Shown piece after piece: positions 1 through 8,613 of a stretch of 17,640 nucleotides of DNA. This DNA comes from Alphaproteobacteria bacterium (GTDB lineage: Bacteria; Pseudomonadota; Alphaproteobacteria; GCA-2731375). The position numbers were made by a program, and so were the translations under genes. How positions within the stretch are numbered: position 1 is the first letter of the stretch; every line of letters starts with the position of its first letter. The notes beneath the pieces were generated by a model. It worked only from the letters and a program-made list of their open reading frames with translations. It had not been told where the DNA came from and made no database searches. The stretch spans positions 1 to 17,640 of the forward strand of contig JASLMY010000093.1 in the NCBI GenBank assembly GCA_030746295.1. The letters run 5' to 3'.

Positions 1-301
1 AGCCGCTCTTGTCGAGGACGATCAGGTAGTTGTCGACCAGAGCCTCGCCGAGCGCTCGGTCGTCGCTGGCCGCCGCCGGTGGCCAGATCCCGGTCTCGAG
101 GGCGGTCGAGATCGCGCCCATGTCGAGGCGCGGCGGCGTCTGCTTCGGCACCGACCGAGGCGCGTTTGTTGCCGGCGGCGTTCGCGCCTGTTGTTGCGGC
201 GGGGGCGGCTCCTCTCCGAACAGCGCGAAATAGGCCCAGACGGCGCCGACCAGGACGACGACGACGATGCTGCGGAGGGATTTTGCCTTCGGCCCGGCCA
301 T
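1..301 (-). CDS. membrane-anchored proline-rich protein, C-terminus outside window
   Basis: This frame is open for 100 codons from an ATG at 301 to the window edge, so the C-terminus is missing. The N-terminus is short and basic (MAGPKAKSLRS) and is followed by one hydrophobic segment at about residues 12-29 (IVVVVLVGAVWAYFALF). A proline/glutamine/alanine-rich linker follows (EEPPPPQQQ onward), and then a more ordinary stretch containing LDMGAISTALETG and LVDNYLIVLD. This reads as a single-pass inner-membrane protein with most of its mass in the periplasm. It starts 11 bp after the stop of the binding-protein/OmpA gene on the same strand, so the two are very probably co-transcribed and may act together. 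The ribosome-binding site is weak (GAG near the start), which fits coupling to the upstream gene. I do not recognise the family. The only functional inference is a role at the envelope with its partner. Confidence 0.72.
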   Translation of the reverse strand, partial: MAGPKAKSLRSIVVVVLVGAVWAYFALFGEEPPPPQQQARTPPATNAPRSVPKQTPPRLDMGAISTALETGIWPPAAASDDRALGEALVDNYLIVLDKSG

Positions 302-312
302 ACTCGATCAGG

Positions 313-2085
313 TCATTCGTCTAGGGGTTTGAATACGTCCGCCTCGGCCTCGACCTGGATGATGCGGAAGACCACGCGCCGGGTGGCGTTCCATTCCTGC
401 TTCGTCGCCGGGGCGCAGCTGAGTGCTATGTCGCCGCTCTGGTCCAGGCTGCAGTTGGGCGTGTTCGGCTGCGAGACGCCGAGCCCCGCGACGCCGAACT
501 GGCTTGCGTCCAAGGTGACGCCGCGCTCGCCGGCATAGCCGATGATGCTGGTCTTGACGGCGTTGGCGCGAGTGTAGCTCAGGTTCTTGGCCGCCTGCTT
601 GACCTGCTTCAGGACCATCACGCTCTCGTTCTTCTTCTTCTTGCGCAGATAGCCGAGGGGGTCGCTGTGCCCCTCTACCGTCAAAAGTGCGCCGCCGTAG
701 GTCGAGGCCAGATCGATCACCTTTTCGAAGGCTTCGCTGTATTGGTCGGCCGGAAACGAGTTTTGGTTGGGGGCGAAGAAGATCTCGAAGCGGAACAGCT
801 CACCCTCGGCCATCTGGCCCTTTTGCTGCCGGCTCTGCACCAGGCTGCGCACGGCGGCCTTGTCGAAGCGCGCGACCTCGCCGCCCTTGCGCGCCGTCAG
901 CCCGCGGCCGAGGCTGTCGTAGTCCCAATCGGCGGTCGCAATCGTGGTCGGTCGCTTGATCAAGCCCAGGCCCTGGAAGTCGCTCTGCAGGTCGGCCGTC
1001 AGGCGCTGGAAACGGCGCGGGTAGGCGGCGTCGGTGAAGAAGCGGCGGTTGCCCTCGAAGCCGGCGAATTCCGCGTCCTGGTACATCGCCGCCGCGTCTT
1101 CGGCGGCATCGGGGCTGTCCAGCAGCAGGCTGGCGGCACTGGCCAGCACGCGGCCTTTCTCGGCTCCGCCCGCCTTCATCGTCTGGGCCAATTTCTCCTG
1201 GGCGCGGAGGAGACCGTTGACGAGCCCCGCGACTGCGTCCCGGTTTGCCTCCAGATAGTCGGCGCGGACGGCGTAAACGTCGGCGATGATCCGGTTGGCC
1301 GTCTTGGTCGACAGCAGGATCTTGGCGCCCTTCACCGAATCCTCCGAGCCGGTGCCGACGGCGCCGCCCGAGGTCAAGGCCAGGGCGTCGGGAATGATGA
1401 CGAAGGCGGCGTCGACCTTGCCGTCCTCGGCCAGTGCCATCGCCGGCGACGAGGATCGCTCGTCCACCTGGATGAGGTCGCGGACCCATTTGATCGTGAC
1501 GTCCTTCTGGCTCAAGCCGGCGTCTTTCAAGACCCTGAGCATGTAGTCGACGTGCGGCCCGTAGGCCTGGATCGCGATCGTCTTGCCCTTCAGGTCGGCC
1601 GGCCGCTCGATGCCCGACTTGACCACCAGAGCGTCGCCGCCGGTTGACCAGGAGAGCTGATAGATCACGCTCATCCGGGTCCGGGGGTCGCGGTTCGCAA
1701 CCTCGGCCGCCATGTTGATCATGCCGACGGTGCCGCGCAGATACGGCGTCTTGCAGCTCAAGTAATCGGCGACCTGGGTCTGGAAGTCGTCCTGGCGGTA
1801 GAGCTCGACGTCGAGCCCGGCCTCGGCCAGCAGGCTGCCGGCGGCGGTTCGGGTTGCATTGCCGTTGGCGAGCGAGGTGGCGATATCGGCACCCCAGGCG
1901 ATCACCGGCAGGCGCACCGTGCCACCGCCCTTGCAGGCCGCGACGGCTGGCAGGCTCGCCTCGGCGAGGGGGCGTGGGCTCAGGTACTCGATCGCCTGAG
2001 CGCCCGACGTCATGAGAACCGGTAGTAGGAAAACACAAGCAAGCCAGCAACAGGCTTGGCGAATATTCGTCGCGAAAACCGACAT
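313..2085 (-). CDS. periplasmic substrate-binding protein fused to an OmpA-family domain
   Basis: The product has about 590 residues when started at the ATG at 2085. From there a good signal peptide is seen: MSVFATNIRQ, then a hydrophobic core, then AQA at residues 29-31 before IEYLSP. Earlier in-frame starts (GTG 2136, ATG 2112 and 2106) only lengthen the region before it and have no better Shine-Dalgarno. Residues about 55-380 look like an NMT1/SsuA/TauA-type type II periplasmic binding protein, with phrases such as IERPADLKGKTIAI, HVDYMLRVLKDAGL and GKVDAAFVI. Residues about 430-578 form an OmpA_C-like domain with EGHSDP near 471-476, YTRANAV near 504-510 and RRVVFRI near the end. A lysine-rich insert (KKKKNE) separates the GHSD motif from the RA helix. 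Soluble transport receptors normally lack a peptidoglycan-binding domain, so this one is probably held to the cell wall and may sense rather than deliver ligand. No ABC permease or ATPase gene lies nearby. The co-transcribed membrane protein follows 11 bp downstream. Confidence 0.88.
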   Translation of the reverse strand: MSVFATNIRQACCWLACVFLLPVLMTSGAQAIEYLSPRPLAEASLPAVAACKGGGTVRLPVIAWGADIATSLANGNATRTAAGSLLAEAGLDVELYRQDDFQTQVADYLSCKTPYLRGTVGMINMAAEVANRDPRTRMSVIYQLSWSTGGDALVVKSGIERPADLKGKTIAIQAYGPHVDYMLRVLKDAGLSQKDVTIKWVRDLIQVDERSSSPAMALAEDGKVDAAFVIIPDALALTSGGAVGTGSEDSVKGAKILLSTKTANRIIADVYAVRADYLEANRDAVAGLVNGLLRAQEKLAQTMKAGGAEKGRVLASAASLLLDSPDAAEDAAAMYQDAEFAGFEGNRRFFTDAAYPRRFQRLTADLQSDFQGLGLIKRPTTIATADWDYDSLGRGLTARKGGEVARFDKAAVRSLVQSRQQKGQMAEGELFRFEIFFAPNQNSFPADQYSEAFEKVIDLASTYGGALLTVEGHSDPLGYLRKKKKNESVMVLKQVKQAAKNLSYTRANAVKTSIIGYAGERGVTLDASQFGVAGLGVSQPNTPNCSLDQSGDIALSCAPATKQEWNATRRVVFRIIQVEAEADVFKPLDE

Positions 2086-2220
2086 TGCGTTGACGAACCC
2101 TGGCATTGCCATGGCAAAACGTACGACGATCAGCACAACGTACAGAATGACTGTTTTCTTGTGATTGTCAAGGATATATCGGCATCGTTTGTCAGTTCCA
2201 CAGCAAAGAGACCGATTTGG

Positions 2221-2249
2221 ATTATGTGACCGACCAAATATGGTGTAAG
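2221..2249 (-). promoter_or_regulatory. candidate sigma-70-type promoter for the binding-protein/OmpA gene
   Basis: Read on the minus strand, CTTACA (2244-2249) is followed after exactly 17 bp by CATAAT (2221-2226). The -10 matches the TATAAT consensus at five of six positions and the -35 matches TTGACA at four of six. It lies in the AT-rich part of the divergent region, about 135 bp before the ATG at 2085. Found by eye only; alphaproteobacterial promoters often deviate from this consensus. Confidence 0.35.
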
Positions 2250-2320
2250 TTTACTTAACAAGGGCCGAATAGTGCCGGCCTTCCCGAAGAAAAGGCTGCT
2301 CGGTTATTTGGAAAGACCCA

Positions 2321-2352
2321 TCGCCACGTCGGCTGCCACCGCGCCGTGGCGA
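2321..2352. promoter_or_regulatory. inverted repeat with alternative pairing, upstream of Sel1 gene
   Basis: TCGCCACG (2321-2328) is the perfect reverse complement of CGTGGCGA (2345-2352), giving an 8-bp stem with a 16-nt loop. Inside the loop a second arm, GCCAC (2335-2339), can pair with GTGGC (2346-2350) instead, so two hairpins compete for the same 3' arm. A further CGCCACC occurs at 2371-2377. It could be an operator with repeated half-sites or an RNA switch in the Sel1 leader. There is no U-tract, so a simple terminator is unlikely. Confidence 0.35.
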
Positions 2353-2431
2353 AAAGCTTGCCGGAATTAACGCCACCGTAGGGGGCGAGGCGCTAGTGTG
2401 CCCGCAAGGAAGACAGCCATCGGAGGCGGTC

Positions 2432-3244
2432 ATGCGGTACGTTTTCGGACTGATTCTCTCCTTGTCGATCTTCGCCGGGCTCCAGGCGATGGCGGCGTCG
2501 GCGGACTTCGATGTCGGGTGGCGGGCCTTCGTCAAGGGCGACTTCGAGACCGCGCGGAAGGCCTTTCGGCCCCTCGCCGAGTCCGGTGATGTCCAGGCCC
2601 AATACATCCTCGGCGAAATCTATCGCTGGGGCTATGGCGTGCCATCTGACCCGGCTGCCGCCCTGGGCTGGTATCGACTGGCCGCGGCCCAGGGCGACCC
2701 GCGCTCCCAAAACAACATCGGCTTGATGTATGCTGGCGGCGTCGGCGTGCCCCAGGACCATCGCGAGGCGGCGAAATGGTATCTGGCCGCGGCCGAGCAG
2801 GGTCTCGCCGAAGCCCAGACCAATCTCGGCTATCTCTACCTCAACGGTCTCGGACTCGGGCGGGACTATGCCACGGCTCGGAAATGGACGCGTGCCGCCG
2901 CCGACCAAGGCATGGCCGAGGCCCAGTTCAACCTCGGCATGATCTCCGAGAAGGGCCTCGGCGTGCAGCGGGATTACCTGGCTGCGGCCGGCTGGTACGC
3001 CAAGGCGGCGGCGCAGGGGCACGGGGCCGCCCAATATGGTCTCGGCCGCATCCACGGTAACGGCTATGGCGTGCCGCGGGACCTTGTCCAGGCCCATATG
3101 TGGTTCAGCCTCGCCGCCGAGAACGGCATCGGCGAGGCCCTGCAGGCGCGCGACGTGGTGGCCGGGCGGCTGACGCCGACGGATCTGACGCGGGCACGGG
3201 CGCTGCTGCGGGACTACCGTGCCAAGCACCCGAAAGCGAAGTGA
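2432..3244 (+). CDS. exported Sel1-repeat protein
   Basis: The start is the ATG at 2432, which has a strong Shine-Dalgarno (GGAGG, 2422-2426) and opens directly into a signal peptide (MRYVFGLILSLSIFAGLQAM, then AASA). A longer frame from 2396 lacks both. The mature protein has five Sel1-like repeats with a 36-residue period, at about residues 56-91, 92-127, 128-163, 164-199 and 199-232. Each carries the LGxxYxxGxGVxxDxxxAxxWYxxAAxxG pattern in some form. The last is followed by a short charged helical tail. Sel1 repeats form alpha-solenoids that bind other proteins, and secreted versions often act in envelope or stress signalling; no enzymatic residues are expected. The gene is divergent from the binding-protein/OmpA operon and lies 69 bp before the sulfur transporter, so it may share a transcript with it. 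Partner and role are unknown. Confidence 0.9.
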   Translation: MRYVFGLILSLSIFAGLQAMAASADFDVGWRAFVKGDFETARKAFRPLAESGDVQAQYILGEIYRWGYGVPSDPAAALGWYRLAAAQGDPRSQNNIGLMYAGGVGVPQDHREAAKWYLAAAEQGLAEAQTNLGYLYLNGLGLGRDYATARKWTRAAADQGMAEAQFNLGMISEKGLGVQRDYLAAAGWYAKAAAQGHGAAQYGLGRIHGNGYGVPRDLVQAHMWFSLAAENGIGEALQARDVVAGRLTPTDLTRARALLRDYRAKHPKAK

Positions 3245-3276
3245 GACGCCCCCACTATTGAAAGCGCCGAGCGGAG

Positions 3277-3291
3277 GGCGCAAGCTGCGCC
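3277..3291. promoter_or_regulatory. short inverted repeat upstream of the YeeE/YedE gene
   Basis: GGCGCA (3277-3282) and TGCGCC (3286-3291) are perfect inverted arms separated by three bases, in the 69-bp gap between the Sel1 and transporter genes. It is either a weak hairpin between the two cistrons or an operator half-site pair. The spacing and base content give no way to choose. Confidence 0.25.
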
Positions 3292-3313
3292 GCGTGACAC
3301 GGTTGAGCGGGGC

Positions 3314-4297
3314 ATGAGCGAGATCGCACCGATCGTCTACGTTTCGGCCTGGGGTCTGGGCCTCGGCGCGGTCTTGGGCGCCAGCACCTGGGTGACCCAG
3401 TTCTGCACGCTTGGGGCCATCGCCGACGCTTTCCTGATGCGCGACCGTCGCCGGCTCAAGGGCTGGGTCCTGGCGATCGCGATCGCGCTGGCGGCGACCC
3501 AGGCGATGCATCTGGTTGGCCTCATCGACCTCGGCCGGACGGTCTATCTAACGCCGGACTTCGGCTGGTTGGGGGCCATTCTGGGCGGCCTCGTCTTCGG
3601 CCTCGGCATGGCGCTCGCCGGCAGCTGCGCCTTTGGCAGCTTGGTCCGGACCGGGGGCGGCGACCTCAAGGCGCTGATTGTCGTCGTCGTGCTCGGTATC
3701 GCCGCCTATACGACGCTTCGCGGCCTGACCGGGCTCGGCCGCGAGACCTTCATCGAGCCGGCCAACCTCGACCTGACGGCGCTCGGCGGACAGGGGTTGC
3801 CCGATCTGGTGGCTTGGGCGCTCGGCAGCGACAGCGATGCCGTCCGGCCCTGGGTAGTGGCGCCGATCGTCGCCGTGGCGCTGATCTACTGCCTCGGCGG
3901 CCGCGACCTCCGCGCCAGCCGCGACGATCTCGTCGGCGCCCTTGTTCTGGGCGCCGTGGTGGCGGCCGGCTGGCTCGTCACCGGCGTCGTCGGCGCCGAT
4001 GAATTCGAGCCGGTGCCGCTGGCCTCGATGACCTTCGTTGCACCCGTGGGCGAGAGCCTCGTCTATCTCATGACCTTCACCGGCGCCAGCGTCAGTTTCG
4101 GCATCGCCAGCGTCGGCGGCGTGGTCGCGCTGGGCTGCACCATCGGCCAGGGCGTCTCCGCCATGTCGACGCTCTCGCTCAGCGCGCCGATCGCGCTTCT
4201 CTCGATCTTTTTCGGCGCCTATGTGGGCCTGCGTTACCTGGAAGAGGGCAACCTCCTGGCCCTGCTCAAGCTCTGGCGCCTCGGCCGAGAAGCATGA
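3314..4297 (+). CDS. YeeE/YedE family sulfur-compound transporter
   Basis: This 327-residue polytopic membrane protein shows the hallmarks of the YeeE/YedE (DUF395, sulphur transport) family, whose TsuA members import thiosulfate. Hydrophobic segments run through the whole chain. The glycine-rich cysteine motifs are present: WVTQFCTLGAIAD with C31, GMALAGSCAFGSLVRTG with C105, and GGVVALGCTIGQGVSAMSTL with C275. In this family such cysteines line the substrate path and relay thiosulfate. The tail (GAYVGLRYLEEG) also fits. The two halves around C105 and C275 resemble each other, as expected from an internal duplication. The ATG at 3314 follows a purine-rich GAGCGGGG. A persulfide-sensor-type ArsR regulator lies about 750 bp downstream, suggesting induction by reactive sulfur. 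The actual substrate (thiosulfate, polysulfide or another) cannot be read from the sequence. Confidence 0.9.
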   Translation: MSEIAPIVYVSAWGLGLGAVLGASTWVTQFCTLGAIADAFLMRDRRRLKGWVLAIAIALAATQAMHLVGLIDLGRTVYLTPDFGWLGAILGGLVFGLGMALAGSCAFGSLVRTGGGDLKALIVVVVLGIAAYTTLRGLTGLGRETFIEPANLDLTALGGQGLPDLVAWALGSDSDAVRPWVVAPIVAVALIYCLGGRDLRASRDDLVGALVLGAVVAAGWLVTGVVGADEFEPVPLASMTFVAPVGESLVYLMTFTGASVSFGIASVGGVVALGCTIGQGVSAMSTLSLSAPIALLSIFFGAYVGLRYLEEGNLLALLKLWRLGREA

Positions 4298-4354
4298 GCC
4301 CGGCGCCCGACACACCGGCCCTATGGTCTTGTAGCCCTACGACCGAGGATCGGC

Positions 4355-4720
4355 TCAACTGGTTCTGCCGAAACCGACGCCGCACTTCTTTTGGATGGAG
4401 ACCTTTTCGAGGGCTTCCTTCTCGCCTTTGAGGCGCGCGTATTCGGACGCCTCGGCGCCGTCGCCGCCTTCCAGGAAGAACAGTGTGGGCCAGAAGAGGA
4501 CCAGTCCGACACCCATCTGAATGGCATCGTTGTCGGCCTTCTTCTTGAGGTCTCCGCGCAGGTTGCTGGCGCGGTTAGAGACGCGCTGCATCTCGGCCTG
4601 TATCTGCTGGCAATCGTAGTTCTCGTATTGGACCGGGGACACGTAGGACGTTTGGATGTCGTCGGGCTGGCTTGCGCAACCGAAGGCAAGGAAACAAGCA
4701 GCGACCATCAGCTTCTTCAT
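4355..4720 (-). CDS. small predicted lipoprotein with a hydrophobic segment
   Basis: The ATG at 4720 is preceded by a GGGGGGAAG ribosome-binding site and opens into a lipoprotein-like signal (MKKLMVAACFLAFGCASQ), with the cysteine at residue 15 as the likely lipidation site. The motif before it, LAFG, is not a perfect lipobox. The longer frame from 4870 lacks these features. The 121-residue product then has YVSPVQYENYDCQQIQAEM, a helical charged stretch, one hydrophobic segment (MGVGLVLFWPTLFFL), and a C-terminal charged helix ending near a second cysteine (IQKKCGVG). From memory, similar small lipoproteins occur widely in proteobacteria and are sometimes mislabelled as metal ABC transporter ATPases. 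No nucleotide-binding motif exists here. The gene converges with the sulfur transporter, so a shared transcript is excluded. Function unknown. Confidence 0.82.
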   Translation of the reverse strand: MKKLMVAACFLAFGCASQPDDIQTSYVSPVQYENYDCQQIQAEMQRVSNRASNLRGDLKKKADNDAIQMGVGLVLFWPTLFFLEGGDGAEASEYARLKGEKEALEKVSIQKKCGVGFGRTS

Positions 4721-5043
4721 CTTCCCCCCAATCCCGAAGACTCGTCTCGATCTTCGGCGCGCCGAGACGACCGAGACCGACACGCGCTTCATTAGCGTCC
4801 ATTGAACAATATATCGGTTAGGACGCGCAAGTGAATTGCGAGTGTCCTCGCGGCAATATTCTTGGTGCACGCGAGTTCGCCTTCATTGTCGACCGACCGA
4901 GCGGGTGCCGGCCGGCGTTGCCGCCCTTGAGCCGAGGCTCTTCGGCGCGGTAAGGTTGGGCTGAATCGCGCCGCCGTTGCGGGACGGGCCGCCTGCGCTT
5001 TTTTCAGGCGACGATCGGCGGCGACCATCAAGGGACCATCGGC
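4721..5043. other. divergent intergenic region between lipoprotein and ArsR regulator genes
   Basis: These 323 bp contain no supported gene. Apparent frames here extend from shadows of the neighbouring genes. The segment 4800-4865 is distinctly AT-rich for this genome and is where promoters for both genes, and an ArsR operator, would most plausibly lie. The remainder, up to the ribosome-binding site AAGGGA (5030-5035) of the regulator, shows nothing recognisable. Confidence 0.55.
4801..4861. promoter_or_regulatory. AT-rich island with inverted repeats, candidate ArsR operator
   Basis: ATTGAACAAT (4801-4810) has inverted ATTG/CAAT arms and runs into ATATAT. GAAT (4833-4836) and ATTC (4858-4861) are inverted arms flanking a small hairpin, GCGAG (4838-4842) with CTCGC (4847-4851). 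BigR-type regulators bind AT-rich palindromes, and SqrR is reported to use ATTC-N8-GAAT; that exact arrangement is not present here. The location between two divergent genes is suggestive only. Confidence 0.22.
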
Positions 5044-5373
5044 ATGCTGCAGGACGCGGTCAGGGCGAAGACGGACATCGATACCGACGAGATGCTCGAG
5101 AACGCCGAGATGGCGTCCTCGTTCCTGAAGGCGTTGGCGAACCCCAACCGGCTGATGATCCTCTGCCTTCTGGCCGAAGGTGAGCTTTCGGTCAGCCAGT
5201 TGGAGGCCAGGCTGTCGTTGCGTCAGCCGACCTTGTCGCAGCAGCTGGCGCGGTTGCGCGCCGACAACCTGGTGACGACCCGGCGCGACGCCAAGAACAT
5301 CTACTACTCCCTCGCCTCCACCGAGGCCAAGGCGGTCATCGGCCTGCTCTACGACCTTTTCTGCGAGACTTGA
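5044..5373 (+). CDS. ArsR-family transcriptional regulator, SqrR/BigR-like persulfide sensor
   Basis: This 109-residue protein is a complete ArsR/SmtB winged-helix regulator. Signature phrases are LKALANPNRLMILCLL (about 28-43), the recognition-helix region LRQPTLSQQLARLRADNLV (about 59-77), and the wing TRRDAKNIYYSL (about 79-90). Cysteines occur at 41 (ILCLL) and 107 (LFCET) and nowhere else. These are the positions reported for the pair in SqrR, and one off those in BigR, which form a di- or polysulfide bridge that releases the repressor from DNA when sulfide or persulfide rises. The metal-binding cysteine box of ArsR/SmtB metal sensors (ELCVCDL-like) is absent. The ATG at 5044 has AAGGGA eight bases upstream. 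It is probably a homodimeric cytoplasmic repressor. Its likeliest targets are itself and the YeeE/YedE gene upstream, but no operator is proven. Confidence 0.93.
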   Translation: MLQDAVRAKTDIDTDEMLENAEMASSFLKALANPNRLMILCLLAEGELSVSQLEARLSLRQPTLSQQLARLRADNLVTTRRDAKNIYYSLASTEAKAVIGLLYDLFCET

Positions 5374-5380
5374 AGCGCGC

Positions 5381-5403
5381 GAGGCCGGCAGCGGCACCTG
5401 GCC

Positions 5404-5405
<2 letters not shown>
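5381..5405. terminator. hairpin between convergent ArsR and helicase genes
   Basis: GAGGCC (5381-5386) pairs with GGCCTC (5400-5405), and a further GG/CC pair can form inside with one bulged base. It sits in the 30-bp gap between two convergent stop codons and overlaps the helicase stop. A bidirectional terminator is plausible, but there is no U-tract on either strand. Confidence 0.3.
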
Positions 5406-6630
<1,225 letters not shown>

Positions 6631-6848
6631 TGAGTTACTATCCTTCTGCCCAGTGCCGCGCACGCGCTCGGGCGCACGGGGACCGTGGCTTGTTGCCGCC
6701 ATCCACGCGCACTTGGAGGAAACGGGGTTGTTTGGGATTGTCTCGGGATGAAGCGCCGCCGGGGATCGGCAAGCGCGTCGCGCGATCGCGAGAAACCTGT
6801 GCCGGGTAAATGCGCCTGCGCCGACGAGATGTCAAGCCCGGCAGAGCG

Positions 6849-8540
6849 TTATGCCTTGCCGCCCCGCCTGCCTTTGAGCTTGGCCCAGGCGTCGCGGAGG
6901 CCAATGGTGCGGTTGAAGACGAGGCCCTCGGGTACCGCATCGGGGTCGGGGGTGAAGTAGCCCAGGCGCTCGAACTGCACCACCTCGCCAGTCGCGAACT
7001 CGGACAAGCTCGGCTCCAGCCGGCAGTCGCCCAGCACCTCTATTGAGTCCGGGTTGAGGTCGGCCAGGACGTCGCCATCGGCGCCTGGGTCGGGGCGTGA
7101 GAAGAGATGGTCGTAGAGCCGGACCTCGGCCGAAACTGCGTCGGCGGCGGAGACCCAGTGCAGCGTCGCCTTGACCTTGCGGCCGTCGGGCGCGTTGCCG
7201 CCGCGGGTCTCTGGGTCGTAGGTACAGCGCAACTCGACGACCTCGCCGGCCGCGTCCTTTACCACCTCCTGGCAGGTGATGAAGTAGGCGTAGCGCAACC
7301 GGACCTCGCGGCCAGGGGCCAGACGGAAGAACTTCTTGGGCGGTTCCTCCATGAAGTCGTCGGCCTCGATGTAGAGCTCGCGGCCGAAGGGCACCTCGCG
7401 GCTGCCGGCGCTTTCATCCTCCGGGTTGTTGATCGCTGCCAGCGTTTCCGATTGGCCCTCGGGGTAGTTCCCGATCACGACCTTGAGGGGGCGCAGCACC
7501 GCCATCCGGCGCTCGGCGGTCTTGTTCAACAGCTCGCGCGCCGAATGCTCCAGCATCGCCACCTCGACCGTGCCCTCGGTCTTGGAGATGGCGAGGCGGG
7601 AGACGAAGTCGCGGATCGCCGCCGGCGGGATGCCGCGGCGCCGGAGCCCCGACAGCGTCGGCATCCGGGGGTCGTCCCAGCCCGCGACGTGGCCCTCGGC
7701 GACGAGCTGGACGAGGCGGCGCTTCGACAGCACCGTGTGGGTCAGGTTGAGGCGCGAGAACTCGTACTGGTGCGGCCTCGTCGGCACGGGCAAGTGCTCC
7801 AAGAGCCAGTCGTAAAGCGGCCGGTGGTGCTCGAACTCCAGCGTGCAGAGCGAGTGCGTCACCCCCTCGATGGCATCCGACTGGCCGTGCGCGAAGTCGT
7901 AGGTGGGGTAGATGCACCAGGTATCGCCGGTCCTGGGGTGAGGGCTGTGCAAGATTCGGTAGAGGACCGGATCGCGCAAGGAGATGTTGCCCGACGCCAT
8001 GTCGATCTTGGCGCGGAGCACGCGGGCGCCGTCCTCGAACTCGCCGCCACGCATGCGCCGGAAGAGGTCCAGGCTCTCCTCGACCGGGCGTTCGCGATAG
8101 GGGCTGTCGCGCCCGGGCTCGGTGAGCGTGCCGCGATGGGCACGGATCTCCTCGGCCGAGAGGTCGTCGACATAGGCCTTGCCGGTCTCGATCAGGTGCT
8201 CCGCCCAGTCGTAGAGCTGCTGGAAGTAGTCGGAGGCGAAGTAGAGGTGCGGGCCCCAATCGAAGCCCAGCCAAGCGACATCGGCCTTGATCGCCTCGAT
8301 ATACTCCGTCTCCTCCTTGGTCGGGTTGGTGTCGTCGAAGCGCAAGTTGCAGTGGCCGTCGAACTCATCCGCGACGCCGAAGTTGAGGCAGATCGACTTG
8401 GCATGGCCGATATGAAGATAGCCGTTCGGCTCCGGCGGGAAGCGGGTGACGACGGATTCGTGCCGGCCGGCTGCGAGGTCCGCCGCCACGACCTCGCGGA
8501 TGAAGTCTCGCCCCGCTTCCGTTGTCGCCGTCTCGCTCAT
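6849..8540 (-). CDS. glnS: glutaminyl-tRNA synthetase
   Basis: The 563-residue product is close to the usual bacterial GlnRS length (E. coli about 554). It charges tRNA-Gln with glutamine in the cytoplasm. The class I signatures are present: [15 protein letters not shown] with HIGH at 43-46, and VLSKRR at 270-275 in place of [17 protein letters not shown] near 67-77, [19 protein letters not shown] near 212-230 and [17 protein letters not shown] are characteristic of GlnRS rather than GluRS. The C-terminal half contains the beta-barrel anticodon-binding region. The ATG at 8540 has GGAGCGGGAACG immediately upstream. Many alphaproteobacteria lack this enzyme and make Gln-tRNA by amidation through GatCAB, so its presence places this genome among those with the direct route. 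It lies 73 bp after the dimethylargininase gene on the same strand, so it may be partly read from that operon. Confidence 0.97.
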   Translation of the reverse strand: MSETATTEAGRDFIREVVAADLAAGRHESVVTRFPPEPNGYLHIGHAKSICLNFGVADEFDGHCNLRFDDTNPTKEETEYIEAIKADVAWLGFDWGPHLYFASDYFQQLYDWAEHLIETGKAYVDDLSAEEIRAHRGTLTEPGRDSPYRERPVEESLDLFRRMRGGEFEDGARVLRAKIDMASGNISLRDPVLYRILHSPHPRTGDTWCIYPTYDFAHGQSDAIEGVTHSLCTLEFEHHRPLYDWLLEHLPVPTRPHQYEFSRLNLTHTVLSKRRLVQLVAEGHVAGWDDPRMPTLSGLRRRGIPPAAIRDFVSRLAISKTEGTVEVAMLEHSARELLNKTAERRMAVLRPLKVVIGNYPEGQSETLAAINNPEDESAGSREVPFGRELYIEADDFMEEPPKKFFRLAPGREVRLRYAYFITCQEVVKDAAGEVVELRCTYDPETRGGNAPDGRKVKATLHWVSAADAVSAEVRLYDHLFSRPDPGADGDVLADLNPDSIEVLGDCRLEPSLSEFATGEVVQFERLGYFTPDPDAVPEGLVFNRTIGLRDAWAKLKGRRGGKA

Positions 8541-8613
8541 CGTTCCCGCTCCGCCGCTCGCCCCGACCGGGCGGCCCCTATCTGCCAGAAAAAGGCCGTT
8601 CGACCAAGTCTTC

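Larger units (their letters stand above)
2086..2431. other. divergent intergenic region between binding-protein/OmpA gene and Sel1 gene
   Basis: This 346-bp stretch carries no convincing gene. The part at about 2130-2270 is clearly more AT-rich than the surroundings and holds a promoter candidate for the minus-strand gene. The part nearer the Sel1 gene holds an inverted repeat with competing pairing and repeated GCCAC units. The minus-strand reading of 2251-2607 is open, but it crosses the Sel1 start and has no recognisable protein character. Confidence 0.6.

Noticed and set aside
667..1647. A 326-codon plus-strand frame antisense to the binding-protein/OmpA gene
   Set aside because: Shadow of a clearly recognised gene, with no signal peptide, domain or ribosome-binding site of its own.
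4792..5397. A 201-codon minus-strand frame across the ArsR gene and its upstream region
   Set aside because: It is antisense to the convincing ArsR protein and lacks any motif or ribosome-binding site.
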